A stretch of 64,000 nt of DNA, from NCBI GenBank assembly GCA_027698105.1, contig JAQERH010000004.1, forward strand, positions 1-64,000. The letters are read 5' to 3'. Below, in pieces: positions 1 to 8,886 of the stretch. The notes beneath the pieces are model-generated. The model searched no databases. It saw nothing but the letters and a program-made list of their open reading frames with translations, and had not been told where the DNA came from. A program made the position numbers and the translations under genes. How positions within the stretch are numbered: position 1 is the stretch's first letter; each line of letters begins with the position of its first letter. Source of the stretch: Lachnospiraceae bacterium AM93-12TA. Its GTDB lineage: Bacteria; Bacillota; Clostridia; Lachnospirales; Lachnospiraceae.

Positions 1-37
1 TGTCGTTCTTAAAAATGTAGGTTGTACTGTTACAAAA

Positions 38-1330
38 ATGCTTGACCAGAACAAACATCTTACTTTAGATAATAGAATCTATATTGAAAAATCCCTAGAT
101 AATAACATGCCTTTTAAAGAAATAGCAAAATACATATGCAAAGATCCTACTACTATTTCTAAGGAGATAAAAAAACGCCGTATCCTGAACCCGAGAAATG
201 ATTTTGTGAATTTTAACCACTGCCTCCACCGACGTAATTGTGGTCTTAAAAATGTCTGTAATCGTACCATTTCTTGTAGAAAACAATGCAGTACATGTAA
301 TGCATGCAATGCTCATTGTAGTAGGTTTACAAAAGAAATATGTCCTGTAGTAGTAAAAGCTCCCTATGTTTGCAATGGATGTCACAAAAAGGCTCAGTGT
401 AGACTTGATAAGTTCTTCTACAAAGCAGTTCCTTCAAACCGTGAGTATAAAACAGTTCTGGTTGAATCCAGAAATGGAATTAATATTTCAGAAGAAGGAC
501 TTAAACAAATGGATGCTATTGTTTCGCCTTTAATCCTACAGGGGCAGACACCTTATCACATCCTTAAAAATCATCCCGAACTCAATTGCACAGAAAAAAC
601 CATTTATAACTACATAGCCTCTGGTGCGCTTTCCGTTAAGAACATTGACCTTCCAAGAAAAGTGAAATATAAGCTGCGCAAGCCACATGCTTCAGAAATC
701 AATGATAAAGGTATTTTTGAAGGATGTACTTACAAGGATTTTCTTAATTATATGCAAGCCTATCCTGATACAAATGTTGTAGAAATGGATACTGTAGTCG
801 GCTGTGAAGGAAGCAAAAAAGTATTCCTTACATTATTCTTCCGAAGTTGTAAATTGATGCTAATTTACCTGCTACCTGACAAAACAACAACCTCGGTTAA
901 TAAGGTGTTTAACCATCTAGAAGAAAAAATGTCCACGTTAGGATTCTGTATTACCTTTCCCGTTATCTTAACGGATCGAGGTTTTGAATTTTCAAAACCT
1001 GATGAACTAGAGACTGGTATTGATAATGTTATACGTACATCCATATACTACTGTGATCCAATGGCATCCTGGCAAAAGCCAGGAGTAGAAAAGAATCATG
1101 AGTACATACGTTATGTTTTGCCTAAAGGTTCTTCATTCGACCACCTAACGAAATGGGATGCAACTAAGCTCGCTAGTCATATTAACAGTACAGCCAGAGC
1201 CAGCTTAAATGGTCTTCCCCCAAATAAGCTGGCCCTGATGCTACTTGATAAAGGTGCAGTCAATGCATTCGGCCTAAGGGAAATACCACCAAATGATATT
1301 ATACTAACCCCTGAACTACTGAAAAAGTAA
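38..1330 (+). CDS. IS30-family transposase
   Basis: DDE transposase that cuts and joins IS ends. An N-terminal helix-turn-helix (ISKEIKKRR near residues 40-48) is followed by an unusual Cys-rich block with 12 cysteines between residues 62 and 121, probably zinc binding. The catalytic core shows Asp251 (VVEMDTVVG), Asp313 (LTDRGFEF, where most relatives have TDNG) and Glu351 (GVEKNHEYIR). At 430 aa it is longer than classical IS30 transposase, mainly because of the Cys block. No stop codon lies between the window edge and ATG38, so the true start could be upstream. It reads against the recombinase/resistance genes beside it. It looks intact. The left IS end is outside the window. Confidence 0.88.
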   Translation: MLDQNKHLTLDNRIYIEKSLDNNMPFKEIAKYICKDPTTISKEIKKRRILNPRNDFVNFNHCLHRRNCGLKNVCNRTISCRKQCSTCNACNAHCSRFTKEICPVVVKAPYVCNGCHKKAQCRLDKFFYKAVPSNREYKTVLVESRNGINISEEGLKQMDAIVSPLILQGQTPYHILKNHPELNCTEKTIYNYIASGALSVKNIDLPRKVKYKLRKPHASEINDKGIFEGCTYKDFLNYMQAYPDTNVVEMDTVVGCEGSKKVFLTLFFRSCKLMLIYLLPDKTTTSVNKVFNHLEEKMSTLGFCITFPVILTDRGFEFSKPDELETGIDNVIRTSIYYCDPMASWQKPGVEKNHEYIRYVLPKGSSFDHLTKWDATKLASHINSTARASLNGLPPNKLALMLLDKGAVNAFGLREIPPNDIILTPELLKK

Positions 1331-1385
1331 CCCAAAAACAAAAGCCAATCTGCGGATGAAGATACCTTCAAATACTGAACTGTCG

Positions 1386-1562
1386 AGTGGAATTTAGTCT
1401 TTCTCAAATCTATCCAGTCGTCTGTTTGTTATGCAATTGTTTATTTCGAACATTGTCTGCAAGACTATTATAATACATTTTGTCTCCAAAACACAGGGGT
1501 TAAATCTTCATAAAGTGGAGTTTACTCTTCACAGTGGAAATTAACTTTACACTGGAATTTAA
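1386..1562. repeat. Cluster of IS-end-like short repeats
   Basis: Four degenerate copies of AGTGGAaTTtA occur at 1386-1396, 1514-1524, 1533-1543 and 1551-1561. The last three are spaced 18-19 bp apart. Multiple short terminal repeats of this kind are typical of IS21-like ends and of some IS30-group ends, but no istA or istB is present. The rest of 1331-1589 holds no reading frame that I trust. I read this as the right end of the IS30 copy or a relic of another IS; the sequence cannot decide which. Confidence 0.4.
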
Positions 1563-1589
1563 ATTTTCACTCAACCCTCTTTCTAAAGA

Positions 1590-3080
1590 TTACCCTTCTA
1601 CATCAATCTCGACTCCTGATTTGAATTCAACGGCGAACTTATCATGAAATACCGTAACTTTTTCAATAAGCCGCCTTACTAACTGCTCATCATATTCCTC
1701 CAATTGGCAAGATTGTTCATTCAAGAAATCATTTATTTCAGCGATTCGCTGCCTTTTTCCTTCACGCTCTGCATTTTCAACAAGTGCATTTTGCTTCAAT
1801 TCTCGAAGGCGGTAGATTTCATCAGCCACATCTTCATAGTCATTCTTGGATTTTGCTTGGATAAGAAGCTGTTGTTGTAATTCTTCCAATTTGCTATCAA
1901 TATCATTGGTGGCATTATCATTTTCTTCATTAAGTATAGTAGCCACGTTTTTCTGCAACGCCTGGAGGAAGGGTTCTTTGTTAGCCAAAAGTTCGTTAAT
2001 AGTCTTGACCACTGCTGTCTGCAATGTTTCCTCGTTTATGGTAGGGGCAGTACATTCAGATCCTTTTTCCTCCAAACGGCTGACGCATCTCCAAACAATA
2101 GACTTGTAACCTCGGTTATTCCAGTGTACCCGGCGGTAAATATCACCGCACTGTCCACAGTAAACAATACTCGATAAAGCATACTTACTACTATAGACCC
2201 GCTTTTTACCGTCCTTGCCTCCGCGAAGATTTGCTCTTCGAACCATCTCTTCTTGAACCTGCATAAAAAGCTCACGTGGAATGATAGGCTCATGGCTGTT
2301 TTCTACATAATACTGGGGAACGATGCCGTTATTCTTTACTCGCTTTTTAGAAAGGAAATCAACCGTATATGTTTTTTGTAGCAGGGCATCACCGATGTAC
2401 TTTTCATTCTGCAGTATCTTTTTCAGTGTTTCTGGTCTCCATTTGGCTTTTCCCGCCGCTGTTAGAATACCGTCTGCTTCTAATCCTCTTGCTATCTGCA
2501 AAAGGCTGGCACCCTCAAGGTACTCTCTGTAAATCCGTTTAACAACCTCAGCACCCTCTGGATCAATCACTAGTTGCTTGTTTTCATCCTTGGTGTATCC
2601 AAGGAAGCGCTTGTGGTTGACCTGAACTTCACCTTGCTGATAGCGATACTGAATACCCAGCTTTACGTTCTGGCTTAAGGACTGGCTTTCCTGTTGGGCA
2701 ATGGATGCCATAATGGTCAGCATGATTTCACCCTTGGAATCCATTGTGTTGATATTCTCTTTTTCAAAGAACACAGCGATGTTTTTATCCTTTAACTGAC
2801 GGATGTATTTAAGGCAATCCAACGTGTTTCTGGCAAATCGACTAATGGATTTTGTGATGATCATATCTATACTTCCTGCCATGCACTCTTCAATCATGCG
2901 ATTGAACTCATCACGCTTTTTGGTATTGGTACCTGTGATGCCGTCATCCGCAAAAATACCTGCCAATTCCCATTCCTTGTTCTTCTTAATATAATTTGTA
3001 TAATGCTCAATCTGAATGTCATAGCTTGAAGCCTGCTCCTCACTATCCGTTGAAACACGGCAGTAAGCAGCCACTCGTAT
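1590..3080 (-). repeat. Direct repeat copy 1 (recombinase body)
   Basis: A 1491-nt stretch coding 496 residues plus stop, colinear with 6894-8384 and in the same orientation. Long runs are identical at DNA level, for example around 1800-1860 versus 7086-7146, with scattered substitutions elsewhere. Similarity stops at the GrpB junction. The two copies flank mef(A)-msr(D). Confidence 0.85.
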
Positions 3081-3545
3081 TTTGGGTTTACCAGTGCAGT
3101 AGCCTTCAATATCCTCCGAGAATCGATAAGCCCGCTCCATCTTTAATTCACCATACTCTAAAGCGATGTCTGGATGTGTACGCAGAAAGTCCCTTACTGC
3201 TATATGCCTATTAATATCTTTGTGATTGCTTTGCTCAAAAATATGAATCTGGTGTGTCCTGTTATCGCCGCCTTTGCGGAAATATCTACGTCCTTCAATA
3301 CCAAACTCACCCATACACTCATAACCAATCGCTACAAATTCTTTGTTATGCTTATCAACCAAACTAATATTTGTCACTACGGGCATTATATCAATGATTG
3401 ATTTAGCGGCTAACCCTTTGACTGCTGTACTGCCAATATGGTAAACCTCCACCAATATATCCTTCAATATATTCTTTATCTTCTGTGATTCATTTTCATA
3501 CTCTACTTCCCAAAAGGGGTCGTACGGAACTACTCGTATAAACAA
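1590..3545 (-). CDS. GrpB-domain / large serine recombinase fusion
   Basis: A 651-aa chain with two unrelated parts. Residues 1 to about 152 are a nearly complete GrpB-family protein (nucleotidyltransferase fold), with the hallmark [10 protein letters not shown] at 36-45 and IIDIMP after it. From residue 155 it is a large serine recombinase: resolvase-type catalytic domain with nucleophile Ser165 (YCRVST), recombinase domain, Cys-rich zinc ribbon and C-terminal coiled coil. Residues 156-651 align without gaps to residues 28-523 of the recombinase at 6894-8465. The start is TTG at 3545, preceded by GGAGGG. The join lies at a short CCAAAA-like stretch shared with the intact paralogue, so it probably arose by illegitimate recombination that removed the GrpB tail and the first 27 recombinase residues. 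Whether either half works is unknown. Confidence 0.85.
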   Translation of the reverse strand: MFIRVVPYDPFWEVEYENESQKIKNILKDILVEVYHIGSTAVKGLAAKSIIDIMPVVTNISLVDKHNKEFVAIGYECMGEFGIEGRRYFRKGGDNRTHQIHIFEQSNHKDINRHIAVRDFLRTHPDIALEYGELKMERAYRFSEDIEGYCTGKPKIRVAAYCRVSTDSEEQASSYDIQIEHYTNYIKKNKEWELAGIFADDGITGTNTKKRDEFNRMIEECMAGSIDMIITKSISRFARNTLDCLKYIRQLKDKNIAVFFEKENINTMDSKGEIMLTIMASIAQQESQSLSQNVKLGIQYRYQQGEVQVNHKRFLGYTKDENKQLVIDPEGAEVVKRIYREYLEGASLLQIARGLEADGILTAAGKAKWRPETLKKILQNEKYIGDALLQKTYTVDFLSKKRVKNNGIVPQYYVENSHEPIIPRELFMQVQEEMVRRANLRGGKDGKKRVYSSKYALSSIVYCGQCGDIYRRVHWNNRGYKSIVWRCVSRLEEKGSECTAPTINEETLQTAVVKTINELLANKEPFLQALQKNVATILNEENDNATNDIDSKLEELQQQLLIQAKSKNDYEDVADEIYRLRELKQNALVENAEREGKRQRIAEINDFLNEQSCQLEEYDEQLVRRLIEKVTVFHDKFAVEFKSGVEIDVEG

Positions 3546-3661
3546 TATAAACCCTCCAATCTCATTCTCAACGAATAATATTTTTAGAAAAAAGTCTTTA
3601 TACTTTTTAACAATGGAGCCGCCAGCCAGAACAGACTATACTGACCAGCGACTACTTAAAT

Positions 3662-5125
3662 TTAATGTTTCAGATTTATTTTCTTATCTCTAATTTCATA
3701 AACTACATCAGCTACATTTTCGAGTAAGCGTTTATCGTGGGTGATAAACACGATAGTTCCGGCATACTCCTTCATTAGTATTTCCAAAGCCTCTAAACTT
3801 GGTATGTCAAGGAAGTTACTGGGTTCATCCATTAGTAGGATGTTATATCTACCCATAAGCATTTTAGCTAGCAACAATTTTATAATTTCTCCACCGCTTA
3901 AAACAGATAAGCTTTTTCCAATATCGTTCTGTTTGAACCCCATAGATGCTAGCACTGAACGAATTTCTGATATATTGTAATCACAATCCTCCTGCATAAA
4001 CTCCATGACATTCTGATTACTGTTGTACTTGTAACCATTCTGTGCAAAGTAACCTATTTTTGCCTTAGGTGAAATAGAAATTCCTTCTTCATGGTTTAAG
4101 ATCATTCGGATTAAAGTTGTTTTTCCGGTTCCATTACCACCAGTTAACGCCACTTTTGCTCCTAGAGGAATTTGAAAAGATGCATTTTCAAACAGTGCCT
4201 TATCCCCAAATATTTTATTAATTTCCGTACCGACTATAGGGTATGGATTATGGAGCTCCAATGCTTTACTTTGCCTGAAACGAATTCTGCGAATGTCTTC
4301 CGGAGCTTCTACATTTCCTAAGGCTGCAATCCTGTGCTCTAGGGATTTAGCGGCATTATGCATCTTTTTTTCCTTACTTCCTATTGATTTTTGATGAGCT
4401 AAACGCCCTCCGCCTTCAGTACTTTTTTTCTTTGAAGCACCTTTCGCCTTCTGTTCTATTTTACGAGCCTGTTTTCGCTTTTCCTCCGCAGCCCTTTCCA
4501 ATCGGGCACGTTCCGCAATAAATTGTTCGTATTCTGCAGCTTGACTCTTGCGTTCTTCCTCTTTCTGACGAAGATAATCAGAATAGTTTCCCCAATACTC
4601 AGTGATTTTGCCATCTTTCAGTTCCCATATTTTATCTACTATTTCATCAAGAAAATAGCGGTCATGGCTAATAACTAACAGTGCACCTGTAAAATATTTT
4701 AGTTGTCCAATTAGAAAATCAATTCCTTCACGGTCTAAATGGCTCGTAGGTTCATCCGCTAAAATACCATGAACCTGTGCCGATAAGGCCTGTGCTATTT
4801 TAAGCCTTGTTTCTTCACCACCGCTCATGGTCTGTATATCTAATTGCTCAACACCGAGCTTGCCTACAAGTGCAAAATCTTTTTCCACCTGCAAAGTTAC
4901 TTCGTCCAACTGGGGAATATAGGCAAGTTCACCCAGACGATTCATTTTACATCCTGGGGGAGTTAATTCTCCTAAAAGTACCCTGAGTAAAGTGCTTTTT
5001 CCAGCACCATTTGCTCCTACTAAACCAATACGGTCATAATCATATATTTCTAATTCTTCTATATCTAAAACATCGCGTCCTTTGAATTCCACACGAATGT
5101 CTTTAGCTTTTAATATCAATTCCAT
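3662..5125 (-). CDS. msr(D): ABC-F ribosomal protection protein Msr(D)
   Basis: 487-aa ABC-F protein. ABC-F proteins have no membrane segments; the resistance members bind the ribosome and displace macrolides/ketolides from the exit tunnel. Two ATPase domains are visible: Walker [10 protein letters not shown] and GGNGTGKTT, signatures MSGGEET and LSGGEI, Walker B ILADEPTS and LLMDEPSN. They are joined by a long charged linker rich in Lys/Glu. The sequence matches Msr(D) (also called Mel) along its whole length. I place the start at ATG 5125 (MELILKAK), because AGGAGG at 5134-5139 precedes it; an ATG 36 nt upstream lies inside the leader. It follows mef(A) in one transcription unit and has its own leader peptide and hairpins. 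It ends 116 nt before the GrpB-recombinase start. Confidence 0.96.
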   Translation of the reverse strand: MELILKAKDIRVEFKGRDVLDIEELEIYDYDRIGLVGANGAGKSTLLRVLLGELTPPGCKMNRLGELAYIPQLDEVTLQVEKDFALVGKLGVEQLDIQTMSGGEETRLKIAQALSAQVHGILADEPTSHLDREGIDFLIGQLKYFTGALLVISHDRYFLDEIVDKIWELKDGKITEYWGNYSDYLRQKEEERKSQAAEYEQFIAERARLERAAEEKRKQARKIEQKAKGASKKKSTEGGGRLAHQKSIGSKEKKMHNAAKSLEHRIAALGNVEAPEDIRRIRFRQSKALELHNPYPIVGTEINKIFGDKALFENASFQIPLGAKVALTGGNGTGKTTLIRMILNHEEGISISPKAKIGYFAQNGYKYNSNQNVMEFMQEDCDYNISEIRSVLASMGFKQNDIGKSLSVLSGGEIIKLLLAKMLMGRYNILLMDEPSNFLDIPSLEALEILMKEYAGTIVFITHDKRLLENVADVVYEIRDKKINLKH

Positions 5126-5141
5126 AAAATTTTCCTCCTGT

Positions 5142-5195
5142 CTATAATCGCATGTTTTCATTTGCTTGTACGCAGGGAAAACCCTGCGATTTTAG
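5142..5195 (-). promoter_or_regulatory. msr(D) attenuator structures
   Basis: A perfect hairpin CGCAGGG-AAAA-CCCTGCG sits at 5171-5188. An alternative pairing joins 5142-5152 with 5185-5195 (10 of 11 positions). The two share 5185-5188, so they exclude each other. The alternative arm lies just upstream of the msr(D) Shine-Dalgarno. This fits the known leader-controlled switch in which a macrolide-stalled ribosome on the MYLIFM leader changes RNA folding. Confidence 0.8.
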
Positions 5196-5204
5196 CAGGA
5201 AGAA

Positions 5205-5225
5205 TTACATGAAAATAAGATACAT
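5205..5225 (-). CDS. msrDL: msr(D) leader peptide MYLIFM
   Basis: A six-codon frame reads ATG TAT CTT ATT TTC ATG TAA, giving MYLIFM, with GGAGGG a few bases upstream. It is identical to the regulatory leader known for msr(D), on which ribosomes stall in the presence of macrolide. It sits between the mef(A) stop (5246) and the msr(D) attenuator. Confidence 0.9.
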   Translation of the reverse strand: MYLIFM

Positions 5226-5245
5226 AAATATCCCTCCAATATTGT

Positions 5246-6463
5246 TTATTTTAAATCTAATTTCCTAATCTCAGTTATCATCGGGCAAGCTATGGCAATG
5301 CAAATAATTAAAATACCTGATAGTAAAAACCAATAATTTACACCGATTCTATCAGCAAAGAACCCAGAAAGAATTAATCCAATTGGCATAGCAAGTGACA
5401 TGATACTACCAGTCAAAGAAAATACACGTCCTAAATATTCAGGTTTAATTTTCTCCTGAAAAAGAGCTGTTTGCACGCCGCTATAAAATGGCACCGAAAG
5501 CCCCATTATTGCACAGCAAACTACAAATATAACAAATCCACTTGTAGGAAGTATTCCTGAAACGGCTAAACTGGCCCCCATGATAAAAAATGAACCTGTT
5601 ATTAGTAGTACACGCTTTTTGAAACTTCCTAATCTCCCCAATAGTAAGCCTCCTACTAGCATTCCAGATGCAAAAGCGATTTCGGTAATAGAAATATGCA
5701 CAGGTGTTCCATTAAAGTATTCCATGCTTATTAAAGGAAATAGTGCATTAATTGGCATATAAACAAAAGTATATAGTGTTCCTAAGAGTAATAAGGCAAA
5801 TAATCCTTTGTTTTGTCTCAGTACGACAATTCCTTCTTTCATTTCTCTTATGAAATTTGGTTTCAAGCTTTGCACTTGAACGCCCAGCTTAGGAATACGT
5901 ACAATTGCTACCGTAATAGACGCCATCACTGCCCCCAATACATCGATGGCAATAATAGCATTTAATTCCCAAACGGAATATAACAATGCTGCAACCGCCG
6001 GACTAACAATATAGCTTATAGACTGTAAAGACTGACTATAGCCTGCGCATTTCGTAAGCTGTTCTTCTGGTACTAAAAGTGGCGTAACAGCATTGAGTGC
6101 TGGGGTATGAAAAGCCGTTCCAATGCTACGGATAAACAATACTACCATAACCATCCAGATAGGTAGCTCCATATACAATGCAACAATAGCAAGCACTGCC
6201 CCAGCTGCTGCGATAATTAAATCAGCACCAATCATTATCTTCTTCCTATCATGACGATCCACTAATACACCAATGGCTGGTCCAAAGACCGCATAGGGTA
6301 AAAAACCTACTAGTGAAGCCATAGACAAGACCATCGCAGATCCTGTTTTTTCTGTAAGGTAAAAAATAATCGCCATTTGCAGGATGGCACTAGTGATTAA
6401 TGATACTGCCTGCCCTGCCCATATTGTATAAAACTTAAGTTTCCAATTGTTGTATTTTTCCAT
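5246..6463 (-). CDS. mef(A): Macrolide efflux MFS transporter Mef(A)-type
   Basis: 405-aa major facilitator exporting 14- and 15-membered macrolides by proton antiport. Twelve hydrophobic segments are apparent and the family motif A is present (GVLVDRHDRKK after segment 2). The sequence follows Mef(A)/Mef(E) throughout; the exact allele cannot be named without alignment. The start is ATG 6463 (MEKYNNWKLK), with AGGAGA 8 nt upstream. A frame opening 18 nt earlier lacks a suitable ribosome site. It is the first full-length gene of a mef-msr operon with the leader peptide and two attenuator hairpins. Its low GC compared with the chromosomal genes indicates recent acquisition. Confidence 0.95.
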   Translation of the reverse strand: MEKYNNWKLKFYTIWAGQAVSLITSAILQMAIIFYLTEKTGSAMVLSMASLVGFLPYAVFGPAIGVLVDRHDRKKIMIGADLIIAAAGAVLAIVALYMELPIWMVMVVLFIRSIGTAFHTPALNAVTPLLVPEEQLTKCAGYSQSLQSISYIVSPAVAALLYSVWELNAIIAIDVLGAVMASITVAIVRIPKLGVQVQSLKPNFIREMKEGIVVLRQNKGLFALLLLGTLYTFVYMPINALFPLISMEYFNGTPVHISITEIAFASGMLVGGLLLGRLGSFKKRVLLITGSFFIMGASLAVSGILPTSGFVIFVVCCAIMGLSVPFYSGVQTALFQEKIKPEYLGRVFSLTGSIMSLAMPIGLILSGFFADRIGVNYWFLLSGILIICIAIACPMITEIRKLDLK

Positions 6464-6525
6464 TGATATTATCTCCTGCATATTATTTTGCTTGAATTTC
6501 TATATTGAATAGCATTCTAGGCAAT

Positions 6526-6569
6526 AAAAAATGCAGGCCTAAATCCACAATGTGGCTTTTGGTCTGCAT
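6526..6569 (-). terminator. mef leader hairpin 2 (attenuator)
   Basis: Stem ATGCAGGCC (6531-6539) pairs with GGTCTGCAT (6561-6569), with one G-U pair and an inner CCA/TGG pairing. On the minus strand it is followed by five T (6526-6530). It lies just upstream of the mef(A) ribosome site, where it could stop transcription unless antibiotic-stalled translation alters folding. Confidence 0.75.
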
Positions 6570-6683
6570 ACATACAATTTGGAAACATTCATATTAAAGA
6601 CATAGTTAAATAAAGGTATAGTTTAATAACCTATATCCTCACCGTAACTAATGAATGCTCAATATCGTATAAATAAGCACAAC

Positions 6684-6720
6684 AAAAAAGCCTATCATCG
6701 GGGATAGATTCTGCTTTTTT
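6684..6720 (-). terminator. mef leader hairpin 1 (attenuator)
   Basis: On the minus strand, AAAAAAGC, a 5-nt bulge, then CTATC, a six-base loop, GATAG and GCTTTTTT form a rho-independent terminator. It starts 10 nt after the leader peptide stop, which is the position expected for transcriptional attenuation of mef operons. Confidence 0.85.
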
Positions 6721-6730
6721 TATTGCCAGC

Positions 6731-6757
6731 TTATCTTAAACGCATTGAGGCTGTCAT
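6731..6757 (-). CDS. mefL: mef leader peptide MTASMRLR
   Basis: An eight-residue frame, MTASMRLR then TAA, with AGGAGG at 6768-6773, 10 nt upstream of the ATG. The RLR motif near the C-terminus is the macrolide-dependent stalling motif also found in erm leaders. The peptide matches the leader known from mef/mel elements of streptococci. Confidence 0.92.
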   Translation of the reverse strand: MTASMRLR

Positions 6758-6797
6758 AGTTTCGGTTCCTCCTAAATTCTTATTTGGATCATCATAT

Positions 6798-6826
6798 ATT
6801 TTAACACAATAAGTCATTTTAAGCAA
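6798..6826 (-). promoter_or_regulatory. Promoter of the mef-msr operon
   Basis: Reading the minus strand, TTGCTT (6826-6821), a 17-nt spacer and TAAAAT (6803-6798) form a sigma-A-type promoter. Transcription would start about 30 nt before the leader peptide ATG. No other promoter is evident before mef(A). Confidence 0.7.
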
Positions 6827-6852
6827 CTTTTAAATTAAAAAAATCCATTAAA

Positions 6853-6887
6853 AACCGCCAAAGGGTGTTAGCCCTTAATTGGCGGTT
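6853..6887 (-). terminator. Terminator of the recombinase operon
   Basis: On the minus strand AACCGCC, an inner AAGGG/CCCTT pair and GGCGGTTTTT form a strong hairpin with a T run, right after the stop codon of the 523-aa recombinase. It separates recombinase transcription from the mef promoter, which starts inside the same gap. Confidence 0.8.
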
Positions 6888-6893
6888 AATATT

Positions 6894-8384
6894 CTATATC
6901 TCTTCGTCAATCTCAATCCCAGACTTGAATTCAACGGTGAGCTTATCTTCATATATCGTTACTTTTTCAATAAGCCGCCTTACCAACTGCTCATCATATT
7001 CCTCCAACTCTGCGGATTGTTTATTCAAGAAATCAGTCATTTCAGCGATTCGTTGCCTTTTTCCTTCTCGCTCTGCATTTTCAACAAGTGCATTTTGCTT
7101 CAATTCTCGAAGGCGGTAAATTTCATCAGCCACATCTTCATAGTCATTCTTGGATTTTGCTTGAATAAGAAGCTGTTGTTGTAATTCTTCCAATTTGCTA
7201 TCAATGTCATCAGTGGCATTATCATTTTCTCCATTAAATACAGTAGCTATATTTTTCTGTAGCACCTTGAGGAATGAGTCTTTGTTAGCCAAAAGTTCGT
7301 TAATAGCCTTAACAACTGCTTTCTGCAATGTTTCCTCATTTATGGTAGGGGCAGTGCATTCAGACCCTTTTTCCTCCAATCGGCTGACGCATCTCCAAAC
7401 AATAGATTTGTAACCTCTGTTGTTCCATGCGATTCTGCGGTAAATGTCACCGCACTTGGAGCAGTACACGATACTTGAAAGTGCATACTTGCTACTGTAA
7501 ACACGCTTTTTTCGATTCTTCCCACTGTGCAGATTGGCTCGTCTGACCATCTCTTCCTGCACCTGCATATAAAGGTCGCGGGGAATAATGGCTTCGTGGC
7601 TGTTTTCTACATAATACTGCGGAACCAAGCCGTTATTCGGCACACGCTTTTTCTCAAGAAAATCCACCGTATAGGTTTTCTGAAGAAGTGCGTCACCGAT
7701 GTATTTTTCGTTTTGAAGTATCTTCTTAACTGATTCTGGTCGCCATTTCTTCTTTCCGGCACCCGTTAATATCCCGTCTGCCTCAAGGCCTCTGCAAATC
7801 TGCTGCAGACTTGCACCCTCAAGGTACTCTCTGTAAATACGTCTGACCACAACTGCCTCATCAGGGTCAATAATCAACTGACCTTTTTCATCCTTGGTGT
7901 ACCCCAGGAAACGATTGTGGTTCACGGTAATCTGCCCTTGTTGGTAACGGTACTGGAATCCCAATTTTACGTTCTGGGACAAGGACTGGCTTTCCTGCTG
8001 TGCAAGGCTCGCCATGATGGTAAGCAGCACCTCACCCTTGGCATCCATCGTATTGATGTTTTCCTTTTCAAAATAAACGGGGATGTTCTTTTCCTTAAGC
8101 TGCCTGATATATTTAAGGCAATCCAGTGTATTTCGTGCGAATCGGCTGATGGACTTGGTAACAATCATGTCGATTTTGCCCGCCATAGCCTCGTCAATCA
8201 TACGATTGAACTCCTCACGTTTTTTGGTGTTAGTACCGGATATTCCATCGTCAGCGAAAATTCCGGCAAACTCCCATTCAGGGTTCTTTCTGATATAATC
8301 CGTGTAATGCTCCACCTGTGCCTCGTAACTGGTAGCTTGTTCATCACTATCGGTAGAAACTCGACAGTAAGCAGCCACACGAAG
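6894..8384 (-). repeat. Direct repeat copy 2 (recombinase body)
   Basis: Partner of the repeat at 1590-3080, with the same 1491-nt length and orientation. The copies are 5304 bp apart start to start, so homologous recombination between them would remove the mef-msr segment as a circle of that size. Confidence 0.85.
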
Positions 8385-8465
8385 TTTTGGTATTTCTGAT
8401 TCTTTTGCAGTGTTGCCGACACGCCTACGCGCCGGAATCACTGTTATATTTTTAATTGGTTCCAT
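6894..8465 (-). CDS. Large serine recombinase (third gene of operon)
   Basis: 523-aa site-specific recombinase for integration/excision. The resolvase-type catalytic domain begins after a 26-residue leader, with Ser37 in YCRVST as nucleophile and the [11 protein letters not shown] helix conserved ([11 protein letters not shown] here). A recombinase domain, a zinc ribbon with paired Cys motifs (YCSKCG and a later C) and a Lys/Glu-rich coiled coil follow. The start ATG 8465 overlaps the preceding small gene by 14 nt, implying translational coupling. From residue 28 to the end it is a gap-free paralogue of the fused recombinase at 1590-3545. Confidence 0.92.
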   Translation of the reverse strand: MEPIKNITVIPARRRVGNTAKESEIPKLRVAAYCRVSTDSDEQATSYEAQVEHYTDYIRKNPEWEFAGIFADDGISGTNTKKREEFNRMIDEAMAGKIDMIVTKSISRFARNTLDCLKYIRQLKEKNIPVYFEKENINTMDAKGEVLLTIMASLAQQESQSLSQNVKLGFQYRYQQGQITVNHNRFLGYTKDEKGQLIIDPDEAVVVRRIYREYLEGASLQQICRGLEADGILTGAGKKKWRPESVKKILQNEKYIGDALLQKTYTVDFLEKKRVPNNGLVPQYYVENSHEAIIPRDLYMQVQEEMVRRANLHSGKNRKKRVYSSKYALSSIVYCSKCGDIYRRIAWNNRGYKSIVWRCVSRLEEKGSECTAPTINEETLQKAVVKAINELLANKDSFLKVLQKNIATVFNGENDNATDDIDSKLEELQQQLLIQAKSKNDYEDVADEIYRLRELKQNALVENAEREGKRQRIAEMTDFLNKQSAELEEYDEQLVRRLIEKVTIYEDKLTVEFKSGIEIDEEI

Positions 8466-8886
8466 TCAACTTCATCTCACTTTCTATCAGACTGTAGGCG
8501 TATTCCGCTTGCTCGAATGGGTCATAAATAACCTTTGTTTGTTGTCCCATTGTAAAATGCAGGGGAACGGCAGGTGTTTCCTTGGCTTTTAATTCTCTGA
8601 CCCTGCCAAGCTGATTTGCTCTGGACAGCCTTTCTTCTTCAGCATTATCGAACAGTTCCTTATCAATAATGGCAGGATAATAGTCATCCCCAAGGTAGTG
8701 GGTATTTCGGAGCATTCTTCCAGCACTGCCGTGAAAAATCTTCAAACCTACTTCTTCCGCCGCAGCTTTCAGCGACTTGCCGGAAATATATTCTTCGAAA
8801 AAAGTTCTGACCTGTTCTGCCCGAACTTCATCCACAACCGCTTTTCCGTCTACGATGCGATATCCGTATGGAATGTGTGCCGTCAT
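8452..8886 (-). CDS. Small recombinase-domain protein lacking a catalytic domain
   Basis: 144 aa. It resembles only the DNA-binding recombinase domain of large serine recombinases ([16 protein letters not shown] followed by a helix-rich segment and [11 protein letters not shown]). The resolvase domain with the catalytic serine is absent, and so is the zinc ribbon. The upstream gene ends TGA immediately before this ATG (TGAATG), and the downstream recombinase overlaps it by 14 nt, so the three are one translationally coupled operon. It is likely an accessory DNA-binding subunit, but that role is inferred. It does not look like a decayed full-length gene, because its start and ribosome context are clean. 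Confidence 0.75.
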   Translation of the reverse strand: MTAHIPYGYRIVDGKAVVDEVRAEQVRTFFEEYISGKSLKAAAEEVGLKIFHGSAGRMLRNTHYLGDDYYPAIIDKELFDNAEEERLSRANQLGRVRELKAKETPAVPLHFTMGQQTKVIYDPFEQAEYAYSLIESEMKLNGTN

